A DNA stretch of 60,735 nucleotides. Source: Gordoniibacillus chartarius (GTDB lineage: Bacteria > Bacillota > Bacilli > Paenibacillales > NBRC-103111). Position numbers and translations under genes: made by a program. The notes below the pieces were generated by a model. It saw only the letters and a program-made list of their open reading frames with translations, searched no databases and was not told the DNA's origin. Location: NCBI RefSeq assembly GCF_042432825.1, contig NZ_JBHLWN010000103.1:1-60735 (forward strand), written 5' to 3'. Within the stretch, counting starts at the first letter, position 1; each line of letters opens with the position of its first letter. This document shows positions 36,699 through 46,639 of this stretch, in pieces.

Positions 36699-38711
36699 TT
36701 AGGCCTCATCCGTACAGACCCGGCTGCATCTGTGGAACGGATTGACAGCGGTCCCCATGCCGGATGGCATACTGCCGGACGGGCTTCCCGTTTGCTCCAG
36801 CAGCGGCTTCATAATATGTTTCCAAGGCCAGGAGGGGTTATCGAATAACGTCCGCCGGACGAGATCCGCTACCTCGGACGGGAGCTCTGCGAGCAATATA
36901 GCTTCGCTCAGGCTTTCCTTCAGCACATGCCAAAGCGCGCTTTCTTCTTCTTGATAGCGGCCAGCCACTGACTCTAAGATCGAATACAGATTGACTTGGA
37001 TCCCTAACGTCTGTATATAGACCAGCAGCTTCTCCGGCGTTTCGTTATACAGCGAATTCGGATAGCCCGGCTTCATCTTGTAATGCGGGTCGGGGATGCC
37101 ATGCTTCTCCATCCAAGGAAGATGCAGCCGGACCGAATCGTGGTCGCGCAGGAGCAGTCCCGTCACTTCCCCTTGGCGTACGACGAGCACGGCATTTTGT
37201 CCGTGAATTTCCGGAACAAGGCCGAAACGAAATAGCCTCAGGATGATATGGAAAAAACCGAGACAAACCTCTCTAAAAAGTTCGGCCGCTCCCGATGCGT
37301 CAAGCCCCCGCTCCTGCAGCCACAGGTCAAACAGGTGGTCGTCATGATCGGGACCATGAACGGCTAATGCGGACATAGGGACGAGACGAATGCCGTCCGT
37401 ACCGATCAAGCCGCTTGGATAGCTGCGAATCATGGCGGACAAATGCCTCGGCGGATCGGCAAACAGATCGCCGCTCACCGGCAAGTAGGCCCACCACTTG
37501 GTTTCATCGCAAAGGCTCAGCAGCCTTCTTAACTCCGGGTCGCGCTCCCGCGCCTGCTCCAGCAGCCGCTGGCCCCGCTCCGCATTCATCATATGTACGG
37601 CCGGCAAATAGCGGACCGCGCCGAGCGATACGATGCCCAGCGGCAGCTTGACGTGCTGTGCGCCGCCGTCCGCCGGCGCAAGCGACCGGGCCGACGAGGT
37701 AGCGTAGTATTCGCCGGCCTCCACTTCCAGCGGTACGAAGACGCCCTCAGCCAGCTCTTCCGGCAGCATGCCGGGCAGCACGGCTTCGGCCTGCCACGGA
37801 TGGGCCGGCAGCGCCATATATTCGTCCTGCGCTAGCCCGAGGCGGGCCATCGCCTCCTCCACACGCCGCCGGTCGCCGGGTGTGAGCAGCAGCTCGGCCG
37901 GAGCCTGGAATGGGCTGCCGGCCGGATCCTGCGCTCCGCTGCCGGAGATCAGACGGCTGCGCCGCACCGCCAGCCACCGCAGCCGGATCGGCAGACCGGA
38001 TTCCGCACTGTACGCTTCATATTCGGTCTGCGTCCATCCGCCCTTTGCTTTGGCGACGGGATGAAACGGGCGGTCCCGGAGCGAAGCTCGGCGCTCCAGC
38101 TCTATGATGCTCCACATCCGCTCCAGCCTGCTGCCATGCCCGCGTTCCGCTCCGTCTTCACGCTGCAGCCCGGATTGCCTGGACCTCTTCGCATAGCCCT
38201 CGGTCCATCGCGTCTGCTCCAGTGACAGCCGGAGCAGCTGCAGCAGCCTGGCAGGACCCTCCCCGGCTTCAGAGAAGCCCCCCGCCGAAGCGGTTTCCTC
38301 CTTGCGGGCGCCTGCATAAAGACTGTCCGTCAACCGCTGCAGCAGCTCGACCGGCCCGAGGCGAACGGCCTTCTCCGGCAAATCCGCCTTCACTTCAAAC
38401 ACACCGCCGCCCGCATACCGGTAAGCTTGCACAATGGCGGAACGAACGGGGACCGCAAGGAAATGGCCCCCTTCCTTGTCGATCCGCCACTGGCAGCAAA
38501 CCAGGTCCGTATCTGCCGTGCGCCAGCCGGGAATTTCGAACGCAGCCTGCCGTAAGTCGGTAAAAGCCTCAGCCGTTCCCCAGACGTTCTCGGCCAGCAA
38601 AGCGTTGACCAAATCGGCAAGGATTCGCTCCTCCGCACTACACGCCTCAGCTGTCGCGTCATGCTCCTGTGCCGGCATAGAGGCGGAAAGATTGACGCCG
38701 CCAATACTCAT
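36699..38711 (-). CDS. sbnC: IucA/IucC siderophore synthetase, SbnC-like
   Basis: An NIS synthetase of about 670 residues, ATP-dependent, that in staphyloferrin B synthesis adds 2-oxoglutarate in the last step. Motifs: LRDRPFHPVAKAKGGW, ALPAHPWQ, EIHGQNAVLV, LLRDHDSVRL and the C-terminal GSMPSGMGTAVNPF. From memory these match S. aureus SbnC (DRPFHP.AK, LRDHDTVR, GSMPSG) better than SbnE or SbnF. The ATG at 38711 follows AGGGAGGG and overlaps the decarboxylase stop by 4 nt; longer in-frame starts lie in another gene. It is last in the operon, whereas in S. aureus sbnC is third. The N-terminal part is longer than usual. Confidence 0.85.
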   Translation of the reverse strand: MSIGGVNLSASMPAQEHDATAEACSAEERILADLVNALLAENVWGTAEAFTDLRQAAFEIPGWRTADTDLVCCQWRIDKEGGHFLAVPVRSAIVQAYRYAGGGVFEVKADLPEKAVRLGPVELLQRLTDSLYAGARKEETASAGGFSEAGEGPARLLQLLRLSLEQTRWTEGYAKRSRQSGLQREDGAERGHGSRLERMWSIIELERRASLRDRPFHPVAKAKGGWTQTEYEAYSAESGLPIRLRWLAVRRSRLISGSGAQDPAGSPFQAPAELLLTPGDRRRVEEAMARLGLAQDEYMALPAHPWQAEAVLPGMLPEELAEGVFVPLEVEAGEYYATSSARSLAPADGGAQHVKLPLGIVSLGAVRYLPAVHMMNAERGQRLLEQARERDPELRRLLSLCDETKWWAYLPVSGDLFADPPRHLSAMIRSYPSGLIGTDGIRLVPMSALAVHGPDHDDHLFDLWLQERGLDASGAAELFREVCLGFFHIILRLFRFGLVPEIHGQNAVLVVRQGEVTGLLLRDHDSVRLHLPWMEKHGIPDPHYKMKPGYPNSLYNETPEKLLVYIQTLGIQVNLYSILESVAGRYQEEESALWHVLKESLSEAILLAELPSEVADLVRRTLFDNPSWPWKHIMKPLLEQTGSPSGSMPSGMGTAVNPFHRCSRVCTDEA

Positions 38712-39931
38712 GACCGTTCCCTCCCTAGGAAAACATGCTCCGGATGGGCATGGCTGAGGAAATCGTGAGCGGAAATCGTCCAGCCGTAGGCGCCGGCGTA
38801 GTGGAAGAGAAGCACGTCGCCGATACGCAGCCGGGCTACGCGCACATCTCTTGCCAGCACGTCTTTCGGCGTACACAGCTCGCCGGCCGCCGTAATTTCG
38901 ACATCGCGAACTTCAGGACGAGCGAACGGATAATCCCACCGCTCCAGCGGCACGACCTCGAACGGGTGGCTGTGCTGCCACGCTCCCGGCAGCCGGAAAT
39001 GATGCGAGCCGCCCCGCAGTATCGCATAATGCTTGCCGTGATTGCACTTTAAGTCAATGACCTCGGCGGCGTAGTAGCCGCAGGCTGCGGCCATGTAGCG
39101 TCCCGGCTCGAACAGCAGCTCGACGCCCGGAATGCTTTGCTCCGCAAGAACATCTCGCAGCCCGGTAGTAAACACACTCCAATCGAATGTCCGATTCGGA
39201 TCCGTATACGAAATACCGAAGCCGCCTCCCGCATTCAAGTATCGTAGAGACAGGCTGTAGGCCTCCTGCCATTCCTTCGCCCGCGCCCAATAGACGGAGA
39301 TCAGCTTGGCGTGCAATTGAGGATCAAGGTTATTGGAAATCGAGTGCAGATGGAAGCCTTCCAGCTGCACATGGGGCAGCGACAGCGCTAAGCGGATCGC
39401 CTCCGGCACCTGCTCTTCATCGATTCCGAACTGCGTCGGACGCCCGGCCATCACGAGCGTCGCCTCCGGAAACGATGCACGCAGGTTCACGCGCAGCAGC
39501 ACCGAAGCCGTCACCCCAAGCCTGCCTGCAAGCAAAGATATCCGGCGCAGCTCATGCGTGCTTTCCGCATGAAGCAGCATCACGCGCCGCTCCAGCGCTT
39601 CCGCGATCTCCTCGTCCTTCTTGCCGGGGCCTCCGAAAATAACGGGCTTGTGCTCCGAAACCTCGCGAATCTTGCGCACCTCTCCGATGGACGCGGCCTC
39701 AAAGCCATGGACAATGGGCTCCAGGCACTCCAGGATAACCTTCGAGGGGTTCGCCTTGATCGCATAAAACAGCCGGCAGCCGTCCGGCAATCCCTGTACG
39801 ATGTCCATTGCGCGCTCCCTTAACGCCTTCAGATCGTATATAAATGCGGATACCGGCTGCGTGCGCTCCCGCTTCCACTGCTCGATCCAAGCAATGACCT
39901 TATCTTCCTTCTTCAATACCGCTACACTCAT
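38708..39931 (-). CDS. sbnH: PLP-dependent (fold III) decarboxylase, SbnH-like
   Basis: A 407-residue alanine-racemase-fold decarboxylase related to diaminopimelate and ornithine decarboxylases. The PLP lysine is K59 in FYAIKANP. FHLHSISNN, LNAGGGFGISY, FEPGRYMAA and the active-site Cys region ELCTPKDVL are present. In staphyloferrin B synthesis SbnH decarboxylates citryl-diaminopropionate to citryl-diaminoethane; flanking by sbnG- and sbnC-like genes supports this role over lysine synthesis. The ATG follows AGGCGGGGG and the stop overlaps the next ATG. Confidence 0.88.
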   Translation of the reverse strand: MSVAVLKKEDKVIAWIEQWKRERTQPVSAFIYDLKALRERAMDIVQGLPDGCRLFYAIKANPSKVILECLEPIVHGFEAASIGEVRKIREVSEHKPVIFGGPGKKDEEIAEALERRVMLLHAESTHELRRISLLAGRLGVTASVLLRVNLRASFPEATLVMAGRPTQFGIDEEQVPEAIRLALSLPHVQLEGFHLHSISNNLDPQLHAKLISVYWARAKEWQEAYSLSLRYLNAGGGFGISYTDPNRTFDWSVFTTGLRDVLAEQSIPGVELLFEPGRYMAAACGYYAAEVIDLKCNHGKHYAILRGGSHHFRLPGAWQHSHPFEVVPLERWDYPFARPEVRDVEITAAGELCTPKDVLARDVRVARLRIGDVLLFHYAGAYGWTISAHDFLSHAHPEHVFLGRERS

Positions 39932-39957
39932 GAATGCCCCCGCCTTTCCCTATCAAA

Positions 39958-40734
39958 TTATGGCTGCTCCGAAGCGGCGAATGCCTGCAGATGCGCCCGC
40001 AGCGCCCGAAACGACACGCCCCGCTCATCGCCAAGGACGAACGCCTTAACGCCAAGCCTGCACCACTCGGCGTAATCCTCCGCAGCCCGCGGAATCGCGC
40101 AATACGGTACGCCGCTCCGGCAGGAGGCGGCATGCACCTGCCGCAGACCTTCCTTGACGGCCGGTGCACGCGTTTGCCACGGAATGCCGTAGGATTGCGA
40201 CAGATCTGCCGCCCCCTCGAGCACCATATCGATCCCCGGCACGGACAAGATGTCCTCCGCCCGCTCCACACCTGCTTTGCTTTCAATCATGGGCACGACC
40301 ATGATTTCCTCATTCGCCCGCTTGATATAACCGGCAAGATCGGATTTACCGAACGCCCCCATCCGCCCGCTGTTCAGGCTGCGGCTCCCTTCGGGGCCAT
40401 ATTTGCAGGCGCGCACGATCCGCTCCGCCTGCTCCCGCGACTCCACCTGAGGGACGACGATGCCGAGCGCACCCGCATCCAGCACGCGCAAGATTTCCTT
40501 CGGATTCGGCTCCGATACGCGGACGAGCGGCGTCACTCCCGCCGCCTCCGCCGCACGAATCATATGCTCGAGCGTTTCCGGATTGACCATGACATGCTCC
40601 GTATCGATAATTATGAAATCAAATCCGGCGCAAGCGACCATTTCAACAACGACAGGAGAAGGAATGGAGCCGATCAGCCCGAATACGGGCTGTCCCTCTC
40701 GCAGCCTCCGCTTCACATGATTCGTTCCCAGCAT
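39958..40734 (-). CDS. sbnG: HpcH/HpaI-aldolase-fold citrate synthase, SbnG-like
   Basis: About 258 residues with the TIM-barrel fold of class II metal aldolases. FIIIDTEHV, VVPQVES and VPMIES provide the catalytic and metal-binding acidic residues, and EGAADLSQSYGIP is the family's second metal-side loop. SbnG makes citrate dedicated to staphyloferrin B from oxaloacetate and acetyl-CoA; the neighbouring NIS genes point to that reaction. The ATG at 40734 has AGGTGA at 5 nt; a GTG at 40743 overlapping the upstream stop is the alternative start. Confidence 0.85.
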   Translation of the reverse strand: MLGTNHVKRRLREGQPVFGLIGSIPSPVVVEMVACAGFDFIIIDTEHVMVNPETLEHMIRAAEAAGVTPLVRVSEPNPKEILRVLDAGALGIVVPQVESREQAERIVRACKYGPEGSRSLNSGRMGAFGKSDLAGYIKRANEEIMVVPMIESKAGVERAEDILSVPGIDMVLEGAADLSQSYGIPWQTRAPAVKEGLRQVHAASCRSGVPYCAIPRAAEDYAEWCRLGVKAFVLGDERGVSFRALRAHLQAFAASEQP

Positions 40735-40739
40735 CGCGC

Positions 40740-42584
40740 TCACCTGAACGGATGCAGCGGGTTCGGCGCAGCCTGCAGCCGAACCTCCGCGTCCCCGAAC
40801 AGCCTTCTGGACGTCAGCTGCTCCACCCGGATCGTCTCCGTGAACAGATCGAACGCCCGGAAGCGCGCTTCATGCTGAGGATGACTGCTCTGATAACCGT
40901 GAATGATCTCGGCAGCGATCCCCCAGAAGCGTTCCTCCGGCAAACCGTAGTGCTCCTCCAAGAAGAAACAGAGCTCCGACAAGTTAATAAAGAAGAACGC
41001 GTCATGAACAAAGTCGCGTACCCCCTCCGCCTCATCCGTTTCGATAAACGAGTTCGGATTCACGCGCGCATGGTACGAAGGCAGCGAATGCAGCGCCGGG
41101 CAAGCATCCGGAGCCGTGAGATGCGCCCGCGAGAAACGGATCCCGTCGTGGAAATCCTTGAACGCGACCCGTACCGGCGATCCGTCCCTGTGAATGAGAA
41201 CCATGTTCTGCGCATGCGATTCCAGCGCGACGCCGTGGGCGAACAGCAGATGAAGGAGCGGCTCAATCGAGCACAGGAGCAGCTTCCTTGTCCAAGCCTC
41301 GAGCCCAACCTGTCGAATCCACGGATCGATGAACGGTTTCCCTGTTCGTTCCACATGACACAGCGCATTAAAGGGCGCCGCTTCCTCGCCGCTGCGCAAA
41401 TAGCCGTGCAGGCTTTCCCGCCATATCGCCCCGAGCGTTCCGTAAGCCGCCTGCCTGTCAGGCTCCGGCATCGCTTCGTGATCGAAGGCGACGCCCGCCA
41501 CTTCCCGCAGCAGCACGAAATCCATCCTCACCGCTTCTTCATCTTGCTCAATTAGGCGCGCAAGCCAATCCGAGATGAGCGGCGCGTTCAAAATCGTATG
41601 CTTAGCCAGCGTCCGTTTCGTTGACGTATTGATAAGATTCATCGGAAGCTTCACATACGCCCTTTCCCGGCGGCTGATGTTCGCAAGCGTGCGGATCGAT
41701 TGCTGCGGACGGTATTCGTCAGCACCCTCGCCAAGCACAATCATGCGGCCGTCGGCAAGCTGCCGGTAAAACACGCGCACTGTCGACTCTCTCCACTGCC
41801 ATGGATGGACAGGCACGAAGCGATAGTCGTCCGGACGTTTCCCCGCTTCCCTCAGCTTGGCCGCAAAGCCGGCCAGCACCTCGGCTCCCAGCTCCGCCTG
41901 CATAAACTCGCTGCCGCACAGCGAATCCGATACGGCCTGTTCGCTATCCTGAGCCGGTACGGCGAGCCAAATCAGCTTGAGGGCAGGCTTAAACTCCGGA
42001 CCGTACGCCTCGTTATCCGACAAGCTGAAGCCAATTCGGGACTTGTAGCTTGGGTGGTAAGGATGGCCGTCCATGACGTTCCCCTCCAGCGCATCGTAGC
42101 TGCGCTCGGAGCCCCGAAGCTCCGCCAGCGGATTCGCAAACTGCGCTTGGATGTCCTTGAGCAGCGTTTGCAGCAGCTCCTCCGAGAAGGCCTCGAGCCT
42201 TTCCTGCGGAACACGGGGACCGAGCACCTCCCATACGAATAAACTCAGCCTCGCTTCGGATAGCTCCCCGTCCGGTCCGAGCCGCTCGATCGGATGCCGG
42301 CGGCTAAGGCGGATGCGCGCGAAGCTCCGTTTGAGCCGCCCATGCACGATATATGCAGCGGGAACGCCTTCCGCGGACGTACCGTAAATCTCAAAGCGCT
42401 CCTCCTCTTTACCGTCCGGGTCGAACATGTGCCCGCTGACCACGATACGCTCGTAGAGTAACGTTTCAATCAATTGCCGAAGCATTCTGCGCTCCACGCG
42501 CGCAAACTCATGAGAACGCAGCGCCTCCGCCCATGCGTTCTCACGAAACAACGTTGGCTTTACTTCATCTTGCAGCCCGTTCAT
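40740..42584 (-). CDS. sbnF: IucA/IucC siderophore synthetase, SbnF-like
   Basis: A 614-residue NIS synthetase. It carries GHPYHPSYKSRIGFSLSDNEAYGPEF (ATP and carboxylate binding), FVPVHPWQW, RTLANISRRERAYVKLPMNL, LESHAQNMVLIH and VAFKDFHDGIRF. By elimination and position after the SbnE-like gene it is assigned as SbnF, which attaches the second diaminopropionate to citryl-diaminoethane. The ATG overlaps the previous stop by 4 nt with GAGGTGA upstream. Assignment within the NIS family is less certain than family membership. Confidence 0.8.
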   Translation of the reverse strand: MNGLQDEVKPTLFRENAWAEALRSHEFARVERRMLRQLIETLLYERIVVSGHMFDPDGKEEERFEIYGTSAEGVPAAYIVHGRLKRSFARIRLSRRHPIERLGPDGELSEARLSLFVWEVLGPRVPQERLEAFSEELLQTLLKDIQAQFANPLAELRGSERSYDALEGNVMDGHPYHPSYKSRIGFSLSDNEAYGPEFKPALKLIWLAVPAQDSEQAVSDSLCGSEFMQAELGAEVLAGFAAKLREAGKRPDDYRFVPVHPWQWRESTVRVFYRQLADGRMIVLGEGADEYRPQQSIRTLANISRRERAYVKLPMNLINTSTKRTLAKHTILNAPLISDWLARLIEQDEEAVRMDFVLLREVAGVAFDHEAMPEPDRQAAYGTLGAIWRESLHGYLRSGEEAAPFNALCHVERTGKPFIDPWIRQVGLEAWTRKLLLCSIEPLLHLLFAHGVALESHAQNMVLIHRDGSPVRVAFKDFHDGIRFSRAHLTAPDACPALHSLPSYHARVNPNSFIETDEAEGVRDFVHDAFFFINLSELCFFLEEHYGLPEERFWGIAAEIIHGYQSSHPQHEARFRAFDLFTETIRVEQLTSRRLFGDAEVRLQAAPNPLHPFR

Positions 42585-44431
42585 TGTGTCACCTCGCAGT
42601 CAACAATCGGATTCGGTATCGTTACGAAATCCGGCGTTTCTCCCCGTCCTTGAAACCTGCTGACGAAGTTGGCCTTAGCCGGCAGCACCGGCGCTGTAAG
42701 CAAATCGTAAATATAGCCGGAGAGCTCCTCTTTTGTGCCATTGATCAGGCATTGCCCCCGCTCTGCATGCAGCAGCCGGCGAACCGTCCTCCAGCAGTAC
42801 GCTTCTTCGGTCCGGCTGTATTTGGCAATACAATGGATCAAAGCGCTCAAGTGATTGACGACAAAATAATACTTCAGCCGCTTCCAGGCTTCCGCCCCGG
42901 AGTACAGCACCGGGCTGTCCGCCGGTACCGTCTGCGGCGTATAGCCGAGCGCCGCCGCCTTCCCGCTGTGAACGCTGACACCCTCCAGATCGCGCACGTA
43001 ATAACGAGCCGGCAGTCCGTTCTCCAGCGATACGAGCGAATTTTGCACATGGGCTTCCAGGCTGATTCCCGTCTCGGCAAAGAAGCGGAGCAGCGGCAGC
43101 ATGGAGCGCTGCAAATACGCCGCCAGCCATTCCTGCCAATCCGGAAGCCGGCCGCCGCTCGACTGGCGCACAGCCCGGAACAGCAGCGGCTCGCCGGAAT
43201 CACCGCTCTCCTCCAGCAGGGAAGCTACGACAAAGCAGCGGGTCCGCTCCTCTTCGTCAAGCTCCGACGCAGGCCGGTAAACGACGGCAAAGCTTGCCAT
43301 CAGCCGTTCCCTCTCCGCCGCCCCGGCGCCGGGAATAGCCACAGTCCGGTATCCGGTCTCCCGCAGGATACACATCCCGCCTAAGCCGTCTCCCGCCGCC
43401 TGACGCTGCTCAAGCGCCCGCTGCAGCACGCGAGCCGCGTCCATCGTCCGCCGCACCTGCTCGACTGTGTTTTCGCGGATGAAATTCGTTATGCGGACAT
43501 GAAGCGGCAGCTTGTAAAACATCGCCGCCGCAGGCTCCCACACCGTCCGGACGGACGATGTCGGGTATACGACCGGCCCGATCGCGCCAAGGTCGACCAA
43601 ATCGCCACGGCCCAGCAGCTCCTTGACGGCGGCTTGCCCGCACACATACCGCTTCTGCCACGGATGAAGCGGAAGCAGCTCGTACTCTCCCGCTCGCGCA
43701 CCGAGCCGCTTCAGCGCCTGCCCGCGCACCTCAGCCGGCACTTCGCCGCGTTCCCCTACCCATTCCTCCCGGACCCACTCGCGGGCTACAGCCATGTAGT
43801 GGAGCGGAAACGCCCCTCCCATTTCCGGCGCGTACTGCTCCAGCTCACGATCCGTAAAGCCCTCCGAGCTTTTCGGCGTCGGATGAAACGGATGCCCCAG
43901 AATGAGGGATTGCTCGGATCGGATATAAGAGAGCGGGCTCCCGTCCGCAGGCGCGATATCCGCACGCTCGGATCTGCTCGCAATATACTTGGCGGTTCGG
44001 CGGATGCTGATCCCGATCTGCTCCCTCATCTCCGCCCGGCGGTTACTTCTCAAGCCGGCAGGCTCCCGAAAGCTGACCTCGGCAAGCAGCAGGTCGATGA
44101 GCTGTCCTGCATCGAGCAAAGCGTAGGCGTCATCGTTCTCATCCGCATATGCCGCATAAAAGCGTTCCCCATAGTCGTGCTGACCCGTCATTGAATAATA
44201 AGCGAGCGTTCCCGCAATCCTCGCTCCCGTTGCCGGCAGCAAGATGACGAAGGGGATTTCGCCGGCGCTTTGCCGGATAAAGCCGGGCAGCGTCCGACCA
44301 TCCGGGAGTCTCGGGTCGAACACGCCTGTTTCCCGCAAGTAGCAGTTAAGCAGTCCGCGCAGCGCCGCCTGCTCCGCCTGTTGACGGCCGGCCAAGGGTG
44401 CAGCTAAGGCAGGCTCATAGTTGTGCAGCAT
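42581..44431 (-). CDS. sbnE: IucA/IucC siderophore synthetase, SbnE-like
   Basis: A 616-residue NIS synthetase. LGHPFHPTPKSSEGF, YELLPLHPWQ, VVYPTSSVRTVWEP, LPLHVRITNFIRENTVEQVRR, SLEAHVQNSLV and YYVRDLEGVSV are visible. From memory these correspond closely to S. aureus SbnE (GHPFHPTPKSASGF, YPTSSVRTVF, HVKITNFIR), which condenses citrate with 2,3-diaminopropionate as the first NIS step. The ATG follows GGAGGGAG, 18 bp after the sbnB stop. Confidence 0.85.
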   Translation of the reverse strand: MLHNYEPALAAPLAGRQQAEQAALRGLLNCYLRETGVFDPRLPDGRTLPGFIRQSAGEIPFVILLPATGARIAGTLAYYSMTGQHDYGERFYAAYADENDDAYALLDAGQLIDLLLAEVSFREPAGLRSNRRAEMREQIGISIRRTAKYIASRSERADIAPADGSPLSYIRSEQSLILGHPFHPTPKSSEGFTDRELEQYAPEMGGAFPLHYMAVAREWVREEWVGERGEVPAEVRGQALKRLGARAGEYELLPLHPWQKRYVCGQAAVKELLGRGDLVDLGAIGPVVYPTSSVRTVWEPAAAMFYKLPLHVRITNFIRENTVEQVRRTMDAARVLQRALEQRQAAGDGLGGMCILRETGYRTVAIPGAGAAERERLMASFAVVYRPASELDEEERTRCFVVASLLEESGDSGEPLLFRAVRQSSGGRLPDWQEWLAAYLQRSMLPLLRFFAETGISLEAHVQNSLVSLENGLPARYYVRDLEGVSVHSGKAAALGYTPQTVPADSPVLYSGAEAWKRLKYYFVVNHLSALIHCIAKYSRTEEAYCWRTVRRLLHAERGQCLINGTKEELSGYIYDLLTAPVLPAKANFVSRFQGRGETPDFVTIPNPIVDCEVTQ

Positions 44432-44449
44432 GTCACGTTCTCCCTCCGC

Positions 44450-45547
44450 TTAATATAACGGCAGCCGCAAGCCGGCCCCTTCCTGTAACGCGTGTAAATA
44501 TATGCGTCTTGCGCAAGCGATATCCTCGATCGCCATACCCATCGGATTCAAAATAATGATTTCGTCCTCGCGCTCCCGGCCGGCCTTCGAGCCGATCACA
44601 ATTTCCCCGAGCTCGGCGTACAGCTGCTCGCGCGAGAAGCGTCCCTCCAGCACGAGCTGGTTCAATACCTTCTTCTCGCGATTGGACTGCTCCCAATCGT
44701 CGACAACGACCTTATCCGCCAGCAGGTACGCTTCCTTGTGCACATCCATAATGGAAATATTGCTGACGAAAGCTCCTTTGCGAAGCCATTCGAAAGGAAT
44801 ATAAGGCGTATCGGTCACCGTGCAGGTCACCACGACCTCCCCTTGCCGGACGGCCTGCTCGGCGCTGTTTGCCACCAGGAACTTAACGTGCGGACAGCTC
44901 GCCTGCAGCGTCTCTGCAAGCCGCTTTGCAGCGGACTCGGACTGATCAAATAAATGTACCTCACAAATGTGCTCGTAATGCTCGAGCAGTGAGCTCAGCT
45001 GCGCTTTGGCAATGACGCCGCAGCCGACGCAGGAAACCGACGTGAAGCCCTTCCGCGCCAAATACCGGGCCGCGACAACCGTCACCGCAGCCGTACGCAT
45101 ACTGCTGATCAGTCCGGCCTCCAGCACCGCGATCGGATAGTGGCTCTCCGCATCGTTCAGCACGATAACGCCGCTCGCCCGTTCCATCCCTCTTTGCTGC
45201 GGGTTATCATGCTTGCTTCCGATCCACTTGATACCGGACATCGGCTGTGCGCCCCCGATATGCGCCGGCATGGCGATGATCCGGTCGGCAATATGTCCTT
45301 CCTTGCCGGCCGACCGCAAATACGGCTTAAGAGGCTGTACGAAATCGCCGCGGGCATGCAGTGTCAGCGCCTCCTCCAGCGCTTCCGCATACAGCCTGGA
45401 AGAGCCTCCGCCCAGTCCGGCAATCGTCTCGCGGTTTAAATACAGCAGCTCCGGATTCGGCGAGCGGAAAACGCCGGATGCCGCTCCTGCAGCTATGGCG
45501 TTTCCCTCCTCCGTCCGAGCTTGTTCCTGCAATGAATTTGTCGTCAT
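44450..45547 (-). CDS. sbnB: 2,3-diaminopropionate biosynthesis protein SbnB (ornithine cyclodeaminase-like dehydrogenase)
   Basis: A 365-residue NAD-dependent enzyme of the ornithine cyclodeaminase/mu-crystallin family. The Rossmann motif is SCVGCGVIAKAQL, and GIKWIGSKHDNP matches the family's substrate region. With SbnA it yields L-2,3-diaminopropionate: SbnB oxidatively cleaves the SbnA product, releasing 2-oxoglutarate, which the pathway reuses. ATG at 45547 sits 9 nt after AAGGAAGG; upstream in-frame GTG and ATG starts are too close to the site. It lies 54 bp after sbnA. Confidence 0.92.
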   Translation of the reverse strand: MTTNSLQEQARTEEGNAIAAGAASGVFRSPNPELLYLNRETIAGLGGGSSRLYAEALEEALTLHARGDFVQPLKPYLRSAGKEGHIADRIIAMPAHIGGAQPMSGIKWIGSKHDNPQQRGMERASGVIVLNDAESHYPIAVLEAGLISSMRTAAVTVVAARYLARKGFTSVSCVGCGVIAKAQLSSLLEHYEHICEVHLFDQSESAAKRLAETLQASCPHVKFLVANSAEQAVRQGEVVVTCTVTDTPYIPFEWLRKGAFVSNISIMDVHKEAYLLADKVVVDDWEQSNREKKVLNQLVLEGRFSREQLYAELGEIVIGSKAGREREDEIIILNPMGMAIEDIACARRIYLHALQEGAGLRLPLY

Positions 45548-45601
45548 GTTCATTCCCCTTCCTTTCCCTATGCGGTTCACGGTTCCTGCGAATTTGAAGG
45601 C

Positions 45602-46591
45602 TTAGGGCAGCTTCGCCGCCCATTCGTCGTCGTACACCATGTCCAGATACCGATCCCCGCGGTCCGGCAGAAGCGTCACGATTCTCAGCAGCCGCCCTTC
45701 CTCCGCCTCAAGCTTGGGAAGCAGCTTGCGGATTGCAGCGACGATCGAACCCGACGAGCCGCCGGCGAAAATCCCTTCGCTGAGCAGCAAATCCCGGCAG
45801 CCCTGTACCGATTCCTTATCGCTGACGTAGATAAAATCGTCAATCTCCGCCCGGTTTAAAATTTCCGGGATACGGCTCGCACCGATGCCGGGCAGCTCCC
45901 GCTTGCCCGGCGCTCCTCCGAACAGAATCGATCCGACGGCATCGACGGCGATGACCCGCAGCGCCGGAAACTTCTCCCGCATCCGGCGGCTCGTGCCCAT
46001 AATGCTGCCCGACGTGCTGACTCCTGCAATCAACAGATCCGCATGATCCAGCGACTCGGCAATTTCCGCCCCCGTTCCTTCATAATGCGCCTTCCAGTTA
46101 TTTTCATTGGCATATTGATTGATCCAGAATGAATGGGGAACCTGCTGCAGCAGCTCGTTCACCTTGCGAATCCGGGTGATGAGGTACCCTCCCTGCTCGT
46201 CGCGCTCCTCAACCATTTCGATTCGTGCGCCCATCTGCCGCAATATATTCAAATTCGTAGGAGCGATTTTCGGATCGACGACGCAGGTAACCGTTAGCCC
46301 GTAAATCCGGGCCATCATCGCCAAAGCGACGCCTAGATTTCCGGAGGTGCTCTCGATCAGATGCGTACGCGAATCGATGGCGCCGGTGCGCAATCCATGC
46401 TCGATAATGTAACGTGCGGGCCGGTCCTTCATGCTCCCGCCCGGATTCATATATTCGAGCTTCGCTATGACCTGCACATGCTTCTGCGGAAACAGCCTGC
46501 TTAAATGAACGAGCGGCGTACCGCCGACACAGTCGGCTACCGAGCCTTTGACCGACGTAACGTCCCGCTCCGTATGCATGATGGATACCAT
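45602..46591 (-). CDS. sbnA: 2,3-diaminopropionate biosynthesis protein SbnA (cysteine-synthase-like)
   Basis: A 329-residue PLP fold-II enzyme. The PLP lysine is K55 in PGGSMKDRPA; STSGNLGVALA is the substrate loop and GVSTSGSIMGTSRRM the phosphate loop. SbnA joins O-phospho-L-serine and L-glutamate to form the substrate of SbnB; the directly following sbnB gene separates it from true cysteine synthase. ATG with GAGGAGGA at 8 nt. First gene of the seven-gene biosynthetic operon, with a Fur box 30 bp upstream of the start. Confidence 0.92.
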   Translation of the reverse strand: MVSIMHTERDVTSVKGSVADCVGGTPLVHLSRLFPQKHVQVIAKLEYMNPGGSMKDRPARYIIEHGLRTGAIDSRTHLIESTSGNLGVALAMMARIYGLTVTCVVDPKIAPTNLNILRQMGARIEMVEERDEQGGYLITRIRKVNELLQQVPHSFWINQYANENNWKAHYEGTGAEIAESLDHADLLIAGVSTSGSIMGTSRRMREKFPALRVIAVDAVGSILFGGAPGKRELPGIGASRIPEILNRAEIDDFIYVSDKESVQGCRDLLLSEGIFAGGSSGSIVAAIRKLLPKLEAEEGRLLRIVTLLPDRGDRYLDMVYDDEWAAKLP

Positions 46592-46620
46592 TAGTGTTCC
46601 TCCTCAAACTTCAACTCGAA

Positions 46621-46639
46621 GATAATGATAATCATTCTC
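46621..46639. promoter_or_regulatory. Fur box of the siderophore biosynthesis operon
   Basis: GATAATGATAATCATTCTC matches the 19-bp Fur consensus GATAATGATAATCATTATC at 18 positions. It lies 30 bp before the sbnA start, so iron-loaded Fur would repress sbnA-B-E-F-G-H-C. Confidence 0.88.

Noticed and set aside
38708..39931. Annotation as diaminopimelate decarboxylase LysA
   Set aside because: Fold is shared, but the gene is embedded between sbnG- and sbnC-like genes and co-translated with the latter.
45602..46591. Annotation as ordinary cysteine synthase CysK
   Set aside because: Operon position directly before sbnB and a Fur box favours SbnA.
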